A stretch of DNA of 64,000 nt from an uncultured Lachnospiraceae bacterium (GTDB taxonomy: Bacteria > Bacillota > Clostridia > Lachnospirales > Lachnospiraceae). Every line of letters starts with the position of its first letter. Positions within the stretch are counted from its first letter, which is position 1. The stretch lies in contig CAJTMW010000022.1 in assembly GCA_910577275.1 (NCBI GenBank), positions 1 to 64,000 of the forward strand. The letters are read 5' to 3'. Of the stretch, positions 1-7,264 are shown in pieces. The notes below the pieces were generated by a model that saw nothing but the letters and a program-made list of their open reading frames with translations, searched no databases and had not been told where the DNA came from. Both the position numbers and the translations under genes were made by a program.

Positions 1-405
1 CATCGGAAGGGAACAAGAAAGGCACAGCAGAATGCGGTAAAAAGGAGTTTTGCGGAGCAGGTAAACAATGTGGCAGATACTCCAAAAGTCTATAATATTT
101 TTACAGATGAAGATATGTTGTGGACAGGAGGGAACGGTACAGGGCTGTCTTATTATCTTAAGTATGCGGAAGATTCAACGGAAGACGACCCGAAAATAAT
201 CGCAAAAGGTGTTGATGAGAATGGAGATGAATTAGAAAAGACCATACATATCAACGAGGTAAATCCCAAGTCAGCGACTGTTGTGGAAATGCGTGCTTTG
301 GAAGCGCATATGGGGGTAAAGAAGCTGGGGGGATTTACTTCCCTTCCGATGGAAGCCGGGGCTATGGGATTAAATGACAGGACAGATTTCATGAACAGGA
401 AATAA
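1..405 (+). CDS. Hypothetical protein, 5' end cut by the window edge
   Basis: The frame is open from base 1, so the gene begins outside the window; the GTG at 70 is only an internal codon. About 134 residues are visible. They align by eye with the decayed gene at 1403-1853: a basic stretch with a GxRK core, then a region of the type YLKYAEDSTEDDP and a KGxDxNG(D/N)E motif. By that comparison roughly 15 N-terminal residues are missing. I do not recognise a function; I know similar proteins only as uncharacterised Lachnospiraceae sequences whose N-terminus reads MSINGIGTxGYPTW. There is no membrane segment in the visible part. Confidence 0.6.
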   Translation, partial: HRKGTRKAQQNAVKRSFAEQVNNVADTPKVYNIFTDEDMLWTGGNGTGLSYYLKYAEDSTEDDPKIIAKGVDENGDELEKTIHINEVNPKSATVVEMRALEAHMGVKKLGGFTSLPMEAGAMGLNDRTDFMNRK

Positions 406-416
406 ATTCCATCGGC

Positions 417-470
417 CGCATATCCCAAATGAGCCACAGAGGGCGGGCATCCCCGGCGTTTCGGCAGATT
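417..470 (+). repeat. Intergenic repeat, copy 1
   Basis: This segment between the first two genes matches 1880-1936 with gaps. Shared blocks are GAGCCACA/AAGCCACA, GGGC(G/A)GGCATCC and GTTTCGGCA/GTTCCGGCA. Both copies lie before a gene that starts Met-Asp-Ile. It is either the remains of a duplicated gene-plus-spacer unit or a small dispersed repeat. Confidence 0.5.
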
Positions 471-531
471 AGATAGCCCCGTTTGGAACGGCTATCATCA
501 ATTGGATAAAGTAAAAAAGGAGCAGGTTTTT

Positions 532-1263
532 ATGGATATTAAAATGAATCGTTATATGAAGCAGGCATCATATACAGCAACAGCAGGCGGAAAATCGTCA
601 GAGTCTCATGTTGGCGGCAAGATTGGGAGCGAAGCGAAGTCTGGCGCAAACAGGGATACCGTATCAATTTCTGTAGCAGGACAGCAGTTTTACGCTGAAA
701 AAATGGAATCAGGTACTGATATGGAATTGATACATATCGGTTCTGGTTTTGATGAATTCAGAAACGCCGTATGCTCTATGAATGAAAAACTGCCCGTTAG
801 CTGGAAGGCAATGGTTGACCCGTACAATACGATTACGAGCCTGGCTAAAGCAGAGTTCCGCCTGAAACAGTTGGCAGACCCGGCGGCTTCTCATAAAGAT
901 GAGGATATAGAGAAGGGCGCGGAGGCATACGCAAAGGAAAAGATTGATGAATTGATAGAAAAGAAAAAAGCCATGATTGCTGACGGAACGGCAAAAACTG
1001 CAGCCGAGGAGTATGAAGAATACAAAACGGCATACGATGCTTACCATTCAGAAAACGGCAGCAGCCTGATTGAAAAGATGACAGGAGATACAAAGAAAGC
1101 ATATGACATATACAAAAATATCATTGATGGAACGAAAGTCTCAATAGATGAGGAGGAATTTCTTATTTTCCATAACTGTACAATGTACAGGGCGGCAAAA
1201 GCTGAATACATCCAAAAAACTGATGAACTATATAATGCAATGAATGGTATTCCTTTAAAATAA
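532..1263 (+). CDS. Hypothetical helical protein
   Basis: This is a 243-residue protein of unknown function. The ATG at 532 is chosen because AAAAAGGAG precedes it at good distance. The first 60 residues are rich in Ser, Gly, Ala and Lys and look flexible. Residues about 120-200 are charged and probably form helices or a coiled coil with many Lys-Glu pairs. There is no signal peptide or membrane segment. It lies between two related genes (1-405 and 1403-1853) and shares its MDI start with the gene at 1955, which suggests that a two-gene unit was duplicated. I cannot assign a family. Confidence 0.7.
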   Translation: MDIKMNRYMKQASYTATAGGKSSESHVGGKIGSEAKSGANRDTVSISVAGQQFYAEKMESGTDMELIHIGSGFDEFRNAVCSMNEKLPVSWKAMVDPYNTITSLAKAEFRLKQLADPAASHKDEDIEKGAEAYAKEKIDELIEKKKAMIADGTAKTAAEEYEEYKTAYDAYHSENGSSLIEKMTGDTKKAYDIYKNIIDGTKVSIDEEEFLIFHNCTMYRAAKAEYIQKTDELYNAMNGIPLK

Positions 1264-1402
1264 ACAACTTGAAATGAAATGCCCAAACAAAAGAATCACT
1301 TGCAAATGATACAATAGTTGTGGAATAGACAGAACTCTAAAAGCATGTGAACAGAATATGACGGAAGAGCCGCTATAAGAAAGAAAATGGAGGATTTGAA
1401 AA

Positions 1403-1853
1403 ATGAGCATTAATGGAATAGGAACAGCAGGATATCCGACATGGCAGGGAGCAAGAAAGACAGAAAGCAGTACAAAGGGCGGCTTTGGGGCGAATGTACA
1501 AGGCGCAAAAATGTGGTACATATTACCCCGGACGCATTATTTTCCATCTATGATGCGAAGACAGGGGAAAGTGCGAATGTATACAGGGTGGATGATTATT
1601 CAGAAGATAATCCGGTTTACCTCGTAAAAGGCACTGACATAAACGGAAATGAATATGAGCAGACAGCAATTTCCTTAGCATGGCTATTATGAAGGATAAA
1701 GCGGGTACTGCTTCCTACCATGAAAAATCGGACTACCTTTCAGCGGCATACGCGCTTATGAATGATATGAAAACGCTTGGAAATTGGGACGGGTATCTGC
1801 GGTATGGGAAGTGGATTAATGATATTCTGACTTTCTGTAAAGGCAAATCATGA
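1403..1853 (+). pseudogene. Frameshifted paralogue of the gene at 1-405
   Basis: Three reading frames in succession carry one protein. Frame 2 from the ATG at 1403 reads MSINGIGTAGYPTW and on to about 1500. Frame 1 from about 1510 carries the part with VDDYSEDNP and KGTDINGNEYEQ. Frame 3 from about 1671 carries the C-terminal part, ending at TGA 1851-1853. The order and the KG(T/V)D(I/E)NG motif match the 1-405 protein, so this is a decayed duplicate with at least two indels. A sequencing error is possible, but two frameshifts within 250 bp favour real decay. Confidence 0.65.
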
Positions 1854-1879
1854 TTGAAAAACAGCCTGACCCACGGCTG

Positions 1880-1936
1880 CATGTTTCCAATAAGCCACAG
1901 CCCGACAGGGCAGGCATCCACGATGTTCCGGCAAAA
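1880..1936 (+). repeat. Intergenic repeat, copy 2
   Basis: Second copy of the segment at 417-470; shared blocks are GCCACA, GGGCAGGCATCC and GTTCCGGCA. This copy holds an extra GCCCGACAGGGC inverted repeat. It ends just before the start of the gene at 1955. Confidence 0.5.
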
Positions 1937-1954
1937 CAGAGAGAGGCGATTGAA

Positions 1955-2485
1955 ATGGATATAACAGGAATAGCAAAAAGCCGTCATGCGGGCATCCCCA
2001 AAGCGTCATCCAAAAAGGAATGGAAACTGTCCGATTCCCTCCGCGAGCAGATAGCCGAATACGCCAGGGAGGATGCGGCGCAGAACGTCTATATGGGGAA
2101 TAAGTTCCTCGCCCTGCGGAAAAGCGAGGTCGCCAAAGTCGCGCCGGACAGGACCGCGCTGATGGGGAAGGTCAATCAGGAAATGGTGGACATGAAAACG
2201 ATACAGGAGGCGGACGAGAGGTGGCTGCGTCTCCTGTTCGGTGAGCCGTATGAGGCTAAGTTCCAGTCCGAGGGGACGGGCTCTGCCGTCCATGTGTATG
2301 ACAGCAACGGTGACGAGATACTGACCTACACGGCGGGCGTGGGCTGGCATGAGAAGGAGTCGAAGGCGGAGACGCAGGTACACGGGGCCTTGAAGGCTGC
2401 CTACTATGATGCGTTCCGGGCGGCAAGGCAGGAGATAAATGCCGGGGCGGTGGAAACGCAGGGCGGATTTGACGCGAGAGCGTGA
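1955..2485 (+). CDS. Hypothetical protein
   Basis: This 176-residue protein of unknown function begins MDITGIAKSRHAGIP. The ATG at 1955 is preferred to the upstream in-frame ATG at 1850 because the latter would translate the repeat at 1880-1936, and AGAGAGG lies a short way before 1955. The protein is hydrophilic. A central helical part (LREQIAEYARED) is followed by a region that may be beta structured (VHVYDSNGDEI). No signal peptide or membrane segment is seen. GC is higher than in the flanking AT-rich DNA. It belongs to the array of small unknown genes at the left edge. Confidence 0.6.
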   Translation: MDITGIAKSRHAGIPKASSKKEWKLSDSLREQIAEYAREDAAQNVYMGNKFLALRKSEVAKVAPDRTALMGKVNQEMVDMKTIQEADERWLRLLFGEPYEAKFQSEGTGSAVHVYDSNGDEILTYTAGVGWHEKESKAETQVHGALKAAYYDAFRAARQEINAGAVETQGGFDARA

Positions 2486-2491
2486 GGATTT

Positions 2492-2602
2492 TTGACTGGC
2501 AGGGAATTTGCGGATAAATATGGTGGTTGGCCGACAGACATTGAGATACCAGCAGAAAGCGGCGTAACAGCGACAAACTGCTTTGTATATAAAATTGAAT
2601 AG
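2492..2602 (+). pseudogene. Short coding remnant
   Basis: A 36-codon open stretch begins with TTG, has no evident ribosome site, and ends at TAG 2600-2602. It encodes a protein-like sequence containing GGWPTDIEIPAE. It begins right after the preceding stop and is probably the C-terminal end of a lost gene. I do not recognise the parent family. Confidence 0.35.
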
Positions 2603-2670
2603 CGTACATGCTAAAGGACATTTCATCTTTTATTCAGGTGGATGTCCCTTTCTGATATAGAATAAAAATA

Positions 2671-2699
2671 TTGAAAATGCGCATAATGCGTATTATAAT
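2671..2699 (+). promoter_or_regulatory. hicAB promoter with operator in its spacer
   Basis: The -35 TTGAAA (2671-2676) and -10 TATAAT (2694-2699) are 17 nt apart. The spacer consists entirely of two octamers, ATGCGCAT (2677-2684) and ATGCGTAT (2686-2693), separated by one base. HicB antitoxins of the ribbon-helix-helix type repress their own promoter, so these are probable half-sites. The promoter match is direct; the operator role is inferred. Confidence 0.75.
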
Positions 2700-2752
2700 A
2701 TATTCAAATAAACAGAAAGGAGAGATGCCATGAATGAATAAGGAGGTATTTA

Positions 2753-2932
2753 ATGAGATTTAGAGAAATTGAAAATATGATATTAAAAGACGGATGGTAT
2801 CAGGTAAAGCAAAAAGGTTCACATCATCAATACAAACACCCAATTAAACCTGGAAAAGTTACAATCCCGGAACATGGAGGGGATTTGAATTCCGATACAG
2901 TAAAATCAATTTTGAAACAAGCGGGGCTTTAA
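2753..2932 (+). CDS. hicA: HicA-family toxin (mRNA interferase)
   Basis: This 59-residue protein has the usual HicA length. HicA toxins cleave mRNA in the cytoplasm with a double-stranded-RNA-binding-like fold and an essential histidine. Visible family features are the N-terminal helix with REIE, the DGW turn near residues 13-15, the GSHHQY motif with the catalytic-type His at 24, and the C-terminal pattern LNSDTVKSILKQAG. AGGAGG at 2741-2746 lies six bases before the ATG. The partner antitoxin gene begins 39 bp downstream. Confidence 0.9.
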   Translation: MRFREIENMILKDGWYQVKQKGSHHQYKHPIKPGKVTIPEHGGDLNSDTVKSILKQAGL

Positions 2933-2971
2933 GTCCTGTTTATTTAATCTATATAAACGGAGGTGAATATA

Positions 2972-3373
2972 TTGAAATTAATTTATCCGGCTGTATTTAA
3001 GCCTTTTACAGATAAAAGCGGTGGATATGTGGTAGAATTTCCGGATTTGCCCGGTTGTGTAACAGAAGGAAAGAATCTGGAACAGGCTATTGAAATGGGA
3101 ATTGACGCAGCTAGCGGCTGGATATTGGGAGAACTTGAAGATGGGGAGAAAATCCCACGAGCTTCCGACTATTCTGAAATAACTGCTGAAAATGGGTGCA
3201 TGATAAATATGCTATTATTAGACATTGATGCCTATGAAGAAAAATATGGTGAAAAAGCCGTAAGAAAAAACCTTACTATTCCTGCATGGCTGAATACTTT
3301 TGCTGAAAAGAATAATATCAATTTCTCTAAACTTTTACAAGACACATTATTCTCAATGGCACAGGCAAAATAA
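2972..3373 (+). CDS. hicB: HicB-family antitoxin
   Basis: This 133-residue antitoxin binds and blocks HicA and represses the operon. The N-terminal half has the partial RNase-H-like HicB fold with YPAVFKPF, GGYVVEFPDLPGC and EGKNLEQAIE. The C-terminal part (RKNLTIPAWLNTFAEKNNIN) fits a ribbon-helix-helix DNA-binding domain. The TTG at 2972 is chosen as start: GGAGGTG lies 7 nt before it and the product then begins MKLIYPAVF as in other HicB proteins; the GTG at 2963 overlaps the ribosome site. A terminator follows at once. Confidence 0.9.
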   Translation: MKLIYPAVFKPFTDKSGGYVVEFPDLPGCVTEGKNLEQAIEMGIDAASGWILGELEDGEKIPRASDYSEITAENGCMINMLLLDIDAYEEKYGEKAVRKNLTIPAWLNTFAEKNNINFSKLLQDTLFSMAQAK

Positions 3374-3377
3374 ATAC

Positions 3378-3407
3378 AGGGAGCTGTCCATAGGGCAGCT
3401 TCTTTTT
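3378..3407 (+). terminator. Terminator after hicAB
   Basis: The hairpin GAGCTG...CAGCTT is followed by CTTTTT, five bases after the hicB stop codon. Confidence 0.7.
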
Positions 3408-3410
3408 GAA

Positions 3411-3439
3411 TTGACTTACCAACACAATTATAGTATTAT
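3411..3439 (+). promoter_or_regulatory. Promoter of the ABC-F leader transcript
   Basis: The -35 TTGACT (3411-3416) and -10 TATTAT (3434-3439) have exactly 17 nt between them. Transcription would start near 3446, giving a leader of about 410 nt before the ABC-F start codon. Confidence 0.65.
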
Positions 3440-3480
3440 GTCTGAAACGGAATCACCCTTCAAAGCAAAGGAGAACTATC

Positions 3481-3570
3481 ATGAATTTTTATTTGACAAG
3501 CCAGCTGAAAAAGAAACTGAACTCTGTACAATCCATTCCGATGAAACATTGTGCAGAGTATGGCGTATAG
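3481..3570 (+). CDS. Upstream ORF in the ABC-F leader (candidate leader peptide)
   Basis: This 29-codon ORF runs from ATG 3481 to TAG 3568-3570, with AAAGGAG ending about eight bases before the ATG. It starts MNFYLTSQLKKKLNS and resembles no family known to me. It sits about 35 nt after the predicted transcript start and upstream of three hairpins that precede the ABC-F gene. In known antibiotic-inducible ABC-F and erm genes, a stalled ribosome on such an ORF changes the fold of the leader. It could instead be a remnant of a lost gene. Confidence 0.5.
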   Translation: MNFYLTSQLKKKLNSVQSIPMKHCAEYGV

Positions 3571-3599
3571 ATAACGCGTTTGGATTTCATCGGAAAATG

Positions 3600-3638
3600 A
3601 GGCAATAGAGATACTGCATGCCAGTATGTTTACTGCCT
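3600..3638 (+). promoter_or_regulatory. Leader hairpin 1
   Basis: Outer stem AGGCA/TGCCT and inner stem ATACTG (3611-3616)/CAGTAT (3622-3627), followed by GTTTTCC. It lies 30 nt after the upstream ORF stop and may act as a weak terminator or an alternative fold. Confidence 0.45.
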
Positions 3639-3665
3639 GTTTTCCGTATGCAGATTGAGCGTATT

Positions 3666-3699
3666 AAAGGCTATGGACAATGTTTTGTCTGTAGCCTTT
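3666..3699 (+). promoter_or_regulatory. Leader hairpin 2
   Basis: A nearly perfect 15-bp inverted repeat: AAAGGCTA pairs with TAGCCTTT and ACAA with TTGT, with mismatches or wobbles between. The loop is short (about 4 nt) and TTTTGT follows. It looks like an intrinsic terminator or an anti-terminator partner. Confidence 0.55.
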
Positions 3700-3724
3700 T
3701 GTCATAGGGAAACTGGAACCATAG

Positions 3725-3772
3725 AGGCAGAAGGCAGTACACGGATGTGTACAGGCGCTTTCTGCTTTTTTA
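3725..3772 (+). terminator. Strong terminator hairpin before the ABC-F gene
   Basis: The outer stem GCAGAA...TTTCTGC and inner stem GTACAC/GTGTAC are followed by TTTTTTA. It stands 82 nt before the ABC-F start with no clear promoter between, so transcription of the gene would have to read through it. Confidence 0.7.
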
Positions 3773-3854
3773 TTGCCATAAGGGTGTCTGGCGAAAGCTT
3801 GCATCCGTTGTTTTTTGGGAAGTATTTTACGAAAAATGAAAGGACGTGATTTAT

Positions 3855-5396
3855 ATGAGCTTATTGGAAATTAAAGACCTGACTCATTCTTTTGGCGAAA
3901 ACCTGCTTTATAAAAATGCGGAGTTTTCATTAAATAGAGGTGAGCATATTGGAGTTGTGGGGCAAAATGGAACCGGAAAAAGTACATTGATTAAAATTTG
4001 TACAGAACAGATTATGCCGGATGCCGGCCGCGTTGTATGGCAGCCGGATATATCTGTCGGATATCTCGACCAGTACGCAAAGTTGGAAAAGGGCATGACA
4101 ATGCAGTCTTTTTTGAAATCGGCATTTTCAGGACTATATCAGCTTGAAAGAGAAATGACAGCAGCTTATGTAAAAGCAGCTACAGGGAAGATGGAGTATC
4201 TCAGGCTCGCAGCGAAGTATCAGGAGCAGCTTGAAATTCATGATTTCTATTCCATCGATACGCAAATCGAACAAGTGGCTAATGGCCTGGGGCTGCTGGC
4301 ATTAGGGCTGGACAGAGCGATTGATGAAATGAGTGGCGGCCAGAGAGCAAAAGTGATACTGGCAAAATTACTTCTTGAGAAGCCGGATGTTCTTTTGCTT
4401 GATGAGCCAACCAATTTTTTAGATAAAGAACATATTGCATGGCTTGCTGATTACCTGTCAGGCCTTAATAATGCTTTTATGGTAGTATCACATGATGATG
4501 CTTTTCTGGAAAAAATTGCAAACCGGATATGCGATATCGACAATGACAGTATCACAAAGTATTATGGGACGTATTCTGAATTTTTGAGAAAGAAAACGCT
4601 CCTGCGGGAAAATTATGTGCGCCAGTATTCGGCTCAGCAGAAGGAGATTAAGAAGACGGAGGAATTTATCCGCAAAAATATTGCCGGAAGAAAATCTAAA
4701 ATGGCAAGAGGACGCCGAAAACAGCTTGAGCGAATGGAGAAGATGGAAGCATTAGAGCAAAAAGAGCTAACGCCTTATTTCCATTTTCCGGAGGTATCGC
4801 TCACAAATACGGAACACCTTTTGGTAAGGCGTTTATCGGTAGGTTATTATTATCCGGTTTTGTCTAAGGTCGATTTTTCGATAAAGGGTGGGCAGAAAGT
4901 AGTGATAACGGGTTTCAACGGGATTGGAAAATCCACCTTATTGAAAACGCTTGCAGGACAGATTCCTGCCATACATGGGCATTACAAATTTTCGGAACAG
5001 GTCACAATAGGGTATTTTGAACAGGATTTGATATGGGAAGATACGACAAGAACTCCTGTACAGATTGTTTCCGACAGCTGCCCTGATATGGTGATGAAGG
5101 AGGTCCGCAAAGCCCTTGCCCTGTGCGGTATTTCAGGTAAACATGCCATGCAGCCTGTGGGAACGCTGAGCGGCGGCGAGCAGGCCAAAGTAAAAATGTG
5201 TCTGCTGACTCTAAAGCCGTGTAATTTTCTGATACTGGACGAGCCGACAAACCATTTGGATATTCAGGCAAAAGATGCGCTAAAAGTAGCATTGGCGAAA
5301 TTTGCCGGTACAATCCTTCTCGTTTCGCATGAGGAAACCTTTTACAGAGAATGGGCGCAGCGGGTAATTGATATAGAAAACAGCAGCTTTATATAA
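3855..5396 (+). CDS. ABC-F family ATPase (YfmM-like)
   Basis: This 513-residue cytoplasmic protein has two ABC domains and no membrane segment, as in ABC-F translation factors that act at the ribosomal E site; some members protect ribosomes from antibiotics. The first Walker A is GQNGTGKST (36-44), with an SGGQ signature and LLDEPTNFLD. A basic linker (RKSKMARGRRKQLERME) joins the second domain with GFNGIGKST, LSGGEQ and LDEPTNHLD. By memory it is closest to Bacillus YfmM. The ATG at 3855 is preferred to the GTG at 3846 because AGGA lies at the right distance. The long hairpin leader suggests inducible expression. Whether it confers resistance cannot be told from sequence. Confidence 0.9.
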   Translation: MSLLEIKDLTHSFGENLLYKNAEFSLNRGEHIGVVGQNGTGKSTLIKICTEQIMPDAGRVVWQPDISVGYLDQYAKLEKGMTMQSFLKSAFSGLYQLEREMTAAYVKAATGKMEYLRLAAKYQEQLEIHDFYSIDTQIEQVANGLGLLALGLDRAIDEMSGGQRAKVILAKLLLEKPDVLLLDEPTNFLDKEHIAWLADYLSGLNNAFMVVSHDDAFLEKIANRICDIDNDSITKYYGTYSEFLRKKTLLRENYVRQYSAQQKEIKKTEEFIRKNIAGRKSKMARGRRKQLERMEKMEALEQKELTPYFHFPEVSLTNTEHLLVRRLSVGYYYPVLSKVDFSIKGGQKVVITGFNGIGKSTLLKTLAGQIPAIHGHYKFSEQVTIGYFEQDLIWEDTTRTPVQIVSDSCPDMVMKEVRKALALCGISGKHAMQPVGTLSGGEQAKVKMCLLTLKPCNFLILDEPTNHLDIQAKDALKVALAKFAGTILLVSHEETFYREWAQRVIDIENSSFI

Positions 5397-5599
5397 TCAT
5401 ATCAGCAGTCGTCAGAGCTGGCTTCCAATATCGGACAGCTTGCATTTGACAGAATGGCAGGGACAATGGAGGTAAATTTCCCATCGAGCATACCGGGCGG
5501 GGACAGGATATATCGCCGGAATTTGTGATTAAGAATCTGTCGCCAAAGGCAAAGACCCTCGCTGTTACATTGGAAGAACATCTTCTAAAAAAGTCTTAA
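5397..5599 (+). pseudogene. Frameshifted gene remnant abutting the ABC-F stop
   Basis: The codons after the ABC-F stop continue open and read as the end of another protein (SSELASNIGQLAFDRMAG). The sequence then shifts frame near 5500 and continues as SPEFVIKNLSPKAKTLA to TAA 5597-5599. There is no start codon with a ribosome site. It looks like the C-terminal third of an unknown gene whose front was replaced by the ABC-F locus. I do not recognise the family. Confidence 0.5.
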
Positions 5600-5690
5600 T
5601 ATTGGGTGACGAAATAGAGGATTTTTAGAGAATTGAATGCTATTCTTCTAACAGGTGAAAAAGCCAAATAAAGGAAAAGAGGTATGAGAG

Positions 5691-6293
5691 ATGAGAAAAA
5701 AGATGTTGAAAGCAGCAGGAATTCTTTGTTTGTCCGTGGTTTTGTGTATGGGTATGGCGGGATGTTCAGGAAAAGAAAATGAGCAGCCGACTTCGCCGGA
5801 TGCACGCATGACTAATGAGAGTGACAATAACGAAGATATTGAAACAGGCGGAGAAAGCGGCAGCATCAATGAGGCAGAGGGAAATCAGGAAGATACGGAT
5901 AATGCCGATGCGGAAAACAGTGACGGAATTACAGATAATAGCGAAAAAGGCGCATTTTATGACGGGGCAAATCTGAGCGGGCGTGTTGTTGATTTTACGG
6001 ATACAGGTTTCACCATAACTCCCACGACAACGGTTATAAACGAGGATGGCTCAATGGAAGGAGGTATTGCAGCTCCCGGCTATGAATCGGATGAAACGAA
6101 TATAAATATAACCTATGCAGAGGATGTTGTTTTTCAAATCATAAATTTCAGCATGAGTCTGCAGGCGGAAGCTTCGAGGGAGGACACCGATAAAAGCAGT
6201 ATCAAGATAGACACTACGGTGAATATATTTGGCACCTGTCAGGATGAAAAACACTGGATTGCCGACAAAGTTGTAATTGAAAGGTGGCAGTAG
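5691..6293 (+). CDS. Small secreted lipoprotein
   Basis: This 200-residue predicted lipoprotein has a Lys-rich N-terminus, a hydrophobic stretch and the lipobox MAGC with the acylated Cys at 25. An acidic, low-complexity linker of Glu, Asp, Asn and Ser follows to about residue 85. The C-terminal domain (GRVVDFTDTGFTI to KVVIERWQ) is beta-rich and may be a small OB-like fold, but this is a guess. It should be anchored on the outer face of the membrane. The downstream DNA is decayed, so it appears to be transcribed alone. Confidence 0.75.
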   Translation: MRKKMLKAAGILCLSVVLCMGMAGCSGKENEQPTSPDARMTNESDNNEDIETGGESGSINEAEGNQEDTDNADAENSDGITDNSEKGAFYDGANLSGRVVDFTDTGFTITPTTTVINEDGSMEGGIAAPGYESDETNINITYAEDVVFQIINFSMSLQAEASREDTDKSSIKIDTTVNIFGTCQDEKHWIADKVVIERWQ

Positions 6294-6679
6294 GAGACCA
6301 GGATGAGTTGTTTGACAGGAGCACTCTGTTACATTCACAAAATCTGTAAAGCTTTTCGTCCGACAGATAGCCGGGTGTTCCTTTTTAGACGGTCATTCGG
6401 TTTTCAAAGGGCTTGTCCGTATATCCATAAGGCAGGAAATCTGCCCAAAGAACCCGCTGTTTCCAAGCTCTCGGAATTGCGGTATAATGGAAAAGCGATA
6501 AATCAAAATATGGGAAAAGGGGCAAATGTAGGGCTGCGGGGTATCTCAAAAGGAGCAGAACTGGCGCTGACGGCGGGAAGCAGTTGGAGTTTTCATGGGC
6601 AAGAAGTTCCTTATATCGCTTACGGGCTTGAGAAATTTCTTCTCGGTGGTGCGCCAGGAAAAGCGTCCGGGCGGGCAGT
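6294..6679 (+). other. Gene-poor stretch, probably decayed DNA
   Basis: Open frames exist on both strands, but none has a convincing ribosome site, codon pattern or familiar protein motif. It lies between a lipoprotein gene and a regulator remnant. I see no repeat, hairpin of note or promoter. Confidence 0.4.
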
Positions 6680-6874
6680 ATGGCCTTGGCAATACAAGAA
6701 CGCTTAAAAGACCTGCGTTTGAGCGACGGGATGATTGAACTGCTGAAAAGCGTGCGAATGGATAATGCGCTAATCGTCAAACAGCACAATCCTGATATAA
6801 GCGACCCGCAGACAGCGTCTTTGGTATTTATCTGCAAACAACAAATCTGCATTTTGGGAGGGTGTTATGTTTAA
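6680..6874 (+). pseudogene. Remnant of an XRE-family regulator with internal deletions
   Basis: The 64-codon open frame joins three pieces that I recognise from full-length Lachnospiraceae helix-turn-helix regulators. These are the N-terminal MALAIQERLKDLR, the inter-domain LSDGMIELLKS with DNALI, and a later part resembling QYNPxLTDPQ (here QHNPDISDPQ). The DNA-binding helices that normally follow residue 13 are absent, so it cannot bind DNA as the family does. The frame stayed open and overlaps the next gene by 8 bp. Confidence 0.55.
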
Positions 6875-7214
6875 TGAGATATGCATATATGAGGCAAAAT
6901 TAACTAAGTTAGACGAAATTGAAGAGTTAATGAAAGAAGTGGCTGAGTTCTATTTGAAACAAGACGGTGTCATTGATGTGCATTATATAAAACGTACTCA
7001 CAGACAAAAAGATTTTAATGCAGTTAAAAACGGGGAATTGCCTGTCCGTCTGACGAAAAATACAGGAAAGGTAACATATGTTCTGTATTGGGTACTGGAA
7101 AATGAAGAAGCACATGCAAGAGTATCCAAGCTCGGTGTAGAGAAATTTTATAAACGCTGGAATCGCTGTTTAACTACAATGCCTAAAATAATTCTGGGTG
7201 AGAATATAATCTAA
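6867..7214 (+). CDS. Putative dimeric alpha-beta barrel protein
   Basis: This 115-residue protein begins with a beta strand plus helix (MFNEICIYEAKLTKLDEIEELM) and has a YVLYWVLENEEAHARV segment. That pattern is typical of small antibiotic-biosynthesis-monooxygenase-like (ABM) or dimeric ferredoxin-like barrels. GGGAGGG precedes the ATG. No catalytic residues can be named and the substrate is unknown. The neighbours are remnants, so context gives no help. The family call is tentative. Confidence 0.55.
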   Translation: MFNEICIYEAKLTKLDEIEELMKEVAEFYLKQDGVIDVHYIKRTHRQKDFNAVKNGELPVRLTKNTGKVTYVLYWVLENEEAHARVSKLGVEKFYKRWNRCLTTMPKIILGENII

Positions 7215-7243
7215 CTTGATAGGAAAGCATAGAATTTTATGTT

Positions 7244-7249
7244 ATAATT
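7244..7249 (+). promoter_or_regulatory. Extended -10 element
   Basis: TGTTATAAT (7241-7249) is a perfect extended -10 sequence, with only a poor -35 at the right distance. It lies 16 bp before the ruined start codon at 7265. Confidence 0.45.
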
Positions 7250-7264
7250 TAGGGGAAAGGAAGA

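Noticed and set aside
2611..2655. Terminator from AAAGGACAT and ATGTCCCTTT
   Set aside because: The stem has a bulge, the loop is long and no T-run follows, so I do not list it as a terminator.
3438..3608. Open frame starting ATGTCTGAAACGG before the ABC-F gene
   Set aside because: Its ATG overlaps the predicted -10 element and has no ribosome site. The 29-codon ORF in another frame with a proper ribosome site fits better.
3655..3849. 64-codon open frame across hairpins 2 and 3
   Set aside because: It is made of the two hairpins, has no ribosome site, and shows no protein-like pattern.
6385..6852. 155-codon minus-strand open frame
   Set aside because: No ribosome site and no recognisable motif; it runs antisense to the XRE remnant, whose similarity is clearer.
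7217..7249. Promoter TTGATA plus TATAAT
   Set aside because: The spacer is 21 nt, too long for sigma-A; only the extended -10 element is kept.
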